From the IMG/VR virus record IMGVR_UViG_3300034064_000435, positions 1 through 25,502 of that record: a stretch of DNA of 25,502 bases. The stretch is one strand, 5' to 3'. Both the position numbers and the translations under genes were made by a program. Position 1 is the first letter of the stretch. Each line of letters begins with the position of its first letter. The DNA comes from a virus. The notes beneath the pieces are model-generated. The model made no database searches, was not told the DNA's origin, and was given only the letters and a program-made list of their open reading frames with translations. Below, in pieces: positions 22,701-25,502 of the stretch.

Positions 22701-22731
22701 GCTAGGGGCTCCCGTTATGGGAACCCCTAGC
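22701..22731. terminator. 13-bp hairpin just after the capsid gene
   Basis: Bases 22701-22713 pair with 22719-22731 (one C-A mismatch, loop GTTAT), starting 7 bases after the capsid stop. On the minus strand only CTACCTCTTT follows, so it is not a standard terminator. It may act as a partial terminator or protect the 3' end of abundant capsid mRNA. Confidence 0.5.
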
Positions 22732-22738
22732 GGGTTAA

Positions 22739-24061
22739 TTAGGCAGCAGGAGTTGCGCTCGTACGCTGGAACAGCACCACGAAACCGAACTCGGTTTTGA
22801 TGGGCTTCGAAGCGGAAGCGAGAACACCACGGAAGAAACCGATAGTACCATCGGGGTTGAGGTCGACGGAAGGGATGTTCTTCCATGCGAACTTACCACG
22901 GTAGTTGACGGGATCGAAGGTCAAGCCATTCGAACCAGTGATCGGCTCAGGAATCTGCGACTCCATCACGTCTTGGTGAAGGATGTAAGCAGCTTCGTAA
23001 GGAGCAGTTTCGTACGCAGCGTTTGGAGTGATGATACCACCTGTAGCAGTATAGGGCTGCACGCGAGTGACAACACCAGTACCAGAAGTGGTAGTAATCG
23101 TGAAACGAGGAGCGAGATCGTCGATCAGGTGGTAGAAACCACGGAAGGACTTCTCAACACCGAGCGGCGCGATGAGTTCCGAAACCTTAGCGTTGTTGTA
23201 GCGAACGTCGTCGCGGAAACCAGCTTCGGTTTGGAGGGCGTAGGACGCTTCCGACGAGCACACGAGCGCGAAGACAGGACGGGCGTTCTCACGACCGTAG
23301 GCATTCGTACCGGCACCGGCGCGAACCAAACGGAAGTAGATCGAGTCAAGGATCTTGTTGCTGATGTTTGCGTTAGGAACAATCGAAGGATTGTCATCGG
23401 CGTCGATCAGGTCAAGTGCGCTTGTAGAAGTATTTTCAACCGTAGCACCAACAGCATCGGTGGTACGAATGGCGGTTCCGCTTGCAAGGCACGAAACAAG
23501 GTTAGCAGCGATACGATCATACTCATCACGATAACGCTCTTCCCACGAGTACTTGGTAGCATCGACGAGGGCGTCCATGACAGCGCGAAGTTGCTCGGTG
23601 CGGTAAGCAGCGAAGCGGAGGTCTTCGACGTTGATCTTGGGCGACTCGACAGTGGCTCGTTTCAACGAGTACTGCTTGAGTTGGCGACCGAACGAGATGA
23701 ACGACTTGCCGCTACCAGCACCGATGTTGGTGTCCTGTGCGCCAGTAATGATCTGGTCGAGGGTGCTCGAAGTGGCGAGCGACTCAGCAGGGTTGGCACC
23801 GACTTCGGTCCAGCTGTTGCCGAGGGTCGAACCGTTAGCGGTAGTGGTCGGGAGGGCGCGGTCGTAGATCAGAGTTCCGAGGGTGTAGCCCATTCCGTCA
23901 GGAAAGGAAGTCTGCTTGATGAGGTCCATCCAAGGCGACACGTGCAACGTGCGGCGATGAATGTCTTGTCCGATACGGTTAGCCTCTTGTGTGAGGATCG
24001 TATCAATAGCGGTGGTCGAATTGGTTGGATTCGAGAAAGTTTGTCCAGATTGAACAGCCAT
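22739..24061 (-). CDS. Major capsid protein, 440 aa
   Basis: The N-terminus AVQSGQTFSNPTNSTTAIDT leads into helical and beta segments typical of a phage coat protein: QEANRIGQDIHRRTLHVSPW, GYTLGTLIYDRALP, SFISFGRQLKQYSLKRATVE, AYRTEQLRAVMDALVDATKY. The length, absence of membrane or enzymatic motifs, position directly after a scaffold-like gene, and G-free leader all fit the major head protein; the overall style is that of HK97-fold capsids, but I cannot confirm the fold by eye. A 47-base stretch with no G precedes the ATG on the mRNA. The codons are GC-leaning and even, unlike the AT-rich genes at 9768-12290. The stop is followed by a 13-bp hairpin. Confidence 0.85.
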   Translation of the reverse strand: MAVQSGQTFSNPTNSTTAIDTILTQEANRIGQDIHRRTLHVSPWMDLIKQTSFPDGMGYTLGTLIYDRALPTTTANGSTLGNSWTEVGANPAESLATSSTLDQIITGAQDTNIGAGSGKSFISFGRQLKQYSLKRATVESPKINVEDLRFAAYRTEQLRAVMDALVDATKYSWEERYRDEYDRIAANLVSCLASGTAIRTTDAVGATVENTSTSALDLIDADDNPSIVPNANISNKILDSIYFRLVRAGAGTNAYGRENARPVFALVCSSEASYALQTEAGFRDDVRYNNAKVSELIAPLGVEKSFRGFYHLIDDLAPRFTITTTSGTGVVTRVQPYTATGGIITPNAAYETAPYEAAYILHQDVMESQIPEPITGSNGLTFDPVNYRGKFAWKNIPSVDLNPDGTIGFFRGVLASASKPIKTEFGFVVLFQRTSATPAA

Positions 24062-24163
24062 AATAGTAGGTAGTTAGAAGTTAAAAGGTTGTTAAAGTTA
24101 AAGAATACACGGGTGTCGCTGAAGCAGACGACAGGCGCATGGGCCTTAGCTTCAAGTTACCTT

Positions 24164-24268
24164 TCAAGCCGTCTCACCTACTAGAACCGTGTTTGCTTTT
24201 GGCTGGTACGGAGCGGACCTTCGGTGTCGCAACTTTTGGGGATGCGGGTAGCTTCGTACAAATTGCAT
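24164..24268 (-). CDS. Possible 34-aa basic peptide in the capsid leader
   Basis: An ATG at 24268, inside the inverted repeat, opens a 34-codon frame ending in TGA at 24164. It encodes a basic peptide (MQFVRSYPHPQ, then RHRRSAP, ending VLVGETA). No Shine-Dalgarno sequence or strong context is seen. It could be a leader peptide acting in cis on capsid expression, or chance. Low confidence. Confidence 0.25.
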   Translation of the reverse strand: MQFVRSYPHPQKLRHRRSAPYQPKANTVLVGETA

Positions 24269-24297
24269 TAGTTGTCAACACAAAACTGTACGAAGCT
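24250..24297. repeat. Perfect 11-bp inverted repeat with nested palindrome
   Basis: AGCTTCGTACA (24250-24260) and TGTACGAAGCT (24287-24297) are exact complements 26 bases apart. Between them lies the 9-base palindrome GTTGTCAAC. On the plus strand the right arm is followed by GTTATTTTT, so a terminator would act against antisense transcription. On the mRNA strand there is no T-run, so an operator or RNA switch is likelier. Confidence 0.65.
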
Positions 24298-24308
24298 GTT
24301 ATTTTTGA

Positions 24309-25442
24309 TTACCTGCCAAACGCAGCAGTGACCGCATCAAGGAACGACTTGCCGTCTGGCATTGTCGGCGCACCAGCAGAGTTGAGGGAACCGCCTCCGG
24401 CTTTCGGAGCGGCGCGGTCGTACTCTGCAAGCCTTTCGGTCAGCGTGTCGATCTCCTTCTGAAGGTTCATGTACTGCGCGGCCATCTTCGGCAACAGCTT
24501 TGCGGCCATAGCTTGGTAGGTACCGGTTACAGGATCAAGGGTAGAGGGTTCAAGTTCGGCTGCCTCTTTGGCAATCGCACTAAGATCCACGCCTTCCATA
24601 CCGGAAAGGAATGTGAGTTTATTCTTGAGCTTGTCAGCAACCGAGTTAGCAGCCTCCTGACGCTGTTGCACGCGCTGAATGAGGGTTTGCTGCTGGCGTT
24701 GGCTTTCGAGGGCCTCAGCTTCACGCAGGGCGGCTTCAGCGTGCTGCTGGAGTACGTTGCGTTGCTCAAGGATAGGACGGACCTCTTCAATGATCTTATA
24801 CACGCGGAACTTGTCGCGGTCGCTGGCGTTGGCGAGGAGTTCGGAAAGTTGTTCCTCCTGCACGGCTTCGTCGCTTTCCGCAATTACCTCAATAAGGGTA
24901 TTGGAATCCAGCGAGTACTTCTCCGCAATCCCGTCAGCTTCCTGCACAAGGTTGGCAAGTGGTTGCTCCACAAGGGATTTGTAGGCGTGACTACTTTCCA
25001 GCTTGCTCACAAGCATCTGTTGCTCGTAAGTAGCAATGCGTTCCTGCAATTGCTGGTACTCAGGATTATCAGCAAGGGCTTGTAGCTCCTGCAAACGGGA
25101 TTCTTTCTGGTTGACAGCCTGTTCCAGCTCTTCGGCGCGGCTACGGTAGGTCTTAAGCTCAGACTTCAGCTCTTTAAAACGCTTCGCTGCTTGGGGTGTC
25201 CAGTCTTTGGGTTCCTCAAGGGATTCGATGTCGGACAGGGGGTTAGATTCAGTAGTGGTATCTACCGCTTCCGTTTGAGTTGTCTTGGCTTCCACCGCAG
25301 CGGTTTCCTTTACAGGCTCTGGTGTGGACTCGACTGGGTTATCCATCGACGCGAAGAACGAATCGAGGGACTCGACGAAGCCGCCATTATCTGGGGCTGA
25401 ACTGGTTTCCGCTACTGCGGCTTCTGGTGCTGGGGTGCTCAT
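24309..25442 (-). CDS. Capsid scaffold-like protein, 377 aa
   Basis: The N-terminal 75 residues are acidic and Pro/Thr/Ser-rich, probably disordered (PAPEAAVAETSSAPDNG). From about residue 80 to 310 long charged helices with heptad spacing (KRFKELKSELKTYRSRAEEL, EYQQLQERIATYEQQM, EALESQRQQQTLIQRVQ) predict coiled coils. The C-terminus (KAGGGSLNSAGAPTMPDG, then DAVTAAFGR) ends in a short helix that could bind the coat protein. An acidic start, coiled-coil body and short binding helix, directly before the capsid gene, is the standard phage scaffold layout. Nothing indicates a protease domain. The start follows the previous stop by three bases in a G-poor context (ACGAATAAATTATG). Confidence 0.85.
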   Translation of the reverse strand: MSTPAPEAAVAETSSAPDNGGFVESLDSFFASMDNPVESTPEPVKETAAVEAKTTQTEAVDTTTESNPLSDIESLEEPKDWTPQAAKRFKELKSELKTYRSRAEELEQAVNQKESRLQELQALADNPEYQQLQERIATYEQQMLVSKLESSHAYKSLVEQPLANLVQEADGIAEKYSLDSNTLIEVIAESDEAVQEEQLSELLANASDRDKFRVYKIIEEVRPILEQRNVLQQHAEAALREAEALESQRQQQTLIQRVQQRQEAANSVADKLKNKLTFLSGMEGVDLSAIAKEAAELEPSTLDPVTGTYQAMAAKLLPKMAAQYMNLQKEIDTLTERLAEYDRAAPKAGGGSLNSAGAPTMPDGKSFLDAVTAAFGR

Positions 25443-25445
25443 AAT

Positions 25446-25502
25446 TTATTCGTAGTGGCTCCATTCTTCTAGATTCTGGCCTTTAGTTGGTGGGGCCTTA
25501 GT
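25446..25502 (-). CDS. C-terminal end of the gene before the scaffold, cut by the window edge
   Basis: The minus-strand frame is open to the right edge and ends in TAA at 25446, three bases before the scaffold start. The visible end is KAPPTKGQNLEEWSHYE, a hydrophilic tail. In most phages the gene before the scaffold is the portal or a head-maturation protein, so this may be the portal end, but 18 residues cannot show that. Confidence 0.45.
   Translation of the reverse strand, partial: TKAPPTKGQNLEEWSHYE

Larger units (their letters stand above)
24062..24308 (-). promoter_or_regulatory. 247-base leader between scaffold and capsid genes
   Basis: This long non-coding-looking gap holds a large inverted repeat (24250-24297), a weak 5-bp dyad near 24113-24135, a possible 34-aa ORF, and a capsid-proximal 47-base stretch (24061-24107) without G on the mRNA strand, made of repeated TTTAAC/TTCTAAC-type units. 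No clear sigma70 promoter is seen. Its size in an otherwise compact genome suggests a capsid-specific promoter or a regulatory RNA leader. Confidence 0.5.

Noticed and set aside
22973-24073. 366-codon plus-strand frame opposite the capsid gene
   Set aside because: Long antisense frames arise from the regular codon use of the capsid gene; the protein is low-quality and the capsid frame is clearly the coding one.
24139-24462. 107-codon plus-strand frame in the capsid leader
   Set aside because: It reads into the antisense of the scaffold gene, has no context, and all neighbours are on the minus strand.

Overview
This window is part of the genome of a tailed double-stranded DNA bacteriophage (Caudoviricetes-type gene content). 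It carries a phage DNA-replication block, a scaffold and capsid block, a lysis block, and a large set of fibre genes that are rich in collagen-like and low-complexity sequence. No integrase, terminase, tape measure, tRNA or CRISPR array is visible, so the window is only part of the genome. The host cannot be named. Nearly every gene starts without a Shine-Dalgarno sequence, in an A/C/T-rich context such as ACATATGA or CTACTATG. That fits a host that uses Shine-Dalgarno poorly, Bacteroidota being one candidate. Sequence style resembles phages known from environmental (aquatic) metagenomes; this last point is an impression, not a search result.

Layout. Bases 1-8095 read on the plus strand. They hold the C-terminal end of a DUF3431-like (glycosyltransferase-like) protein, an SNF2/DExH helicase, two tiny unknown proteins, a Cas4/RecB-type nuclease with four cysteines placed as in iron-sulfur nucleases, an unknown 209-aa protein, a 76-aa coiled-coil protein, a strong rho-independent terminator, a family A DNA polymerase of the Leu762 type, and a primase-SF3 helicase fusion. 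Together these could recombine, unwind, prime and copy the phage genome. At about 8096-8150 the strands converge around a stem-loop.

Bases 8109-25502 read on the minus strand, so transcription runs right to left. The order is: the end of an unidentified gene, a scaffold-like protein, a 247-base leader with a long inverted repeat, the major capsid protein, two small proteins separated by perfect or near-perfect hairpins, two small holin-like membrane proteins, an Amidase_3 endolysin, and a first adaptor plus collagen-like fibre pair. Three small tail-type proteins follow, then a second paralogous adaptor plus collagen fibre pair. Next comes a 1035-aa fibre-like protein with two long Ser/Thr-rich arrays, translationally coupled to a second DUF3431-like protein. 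Two AT-rich unknown proteins, a 42-aa protein, a neck-like structural protein and a PD-(D/E)XK nuclease end the run.

The most interesting hypothesis is that the DUF3431-like enzyme, whose start codon overlaps the stop of the Ser/Thr-rich fibre gene, decorates that fibre with sugars. This would be a phage-encoded mucin-like, self-glycosylated fibre. A second DUF3431-like fragment at the left edge suggests the family is used more than once. Other points of note are the duplicated adaptor-fibre module, the in-frame repeat arrays that can change length without frameshift, the terminator sitting just upstream of the polymerase start, and the G-free capsid leader.
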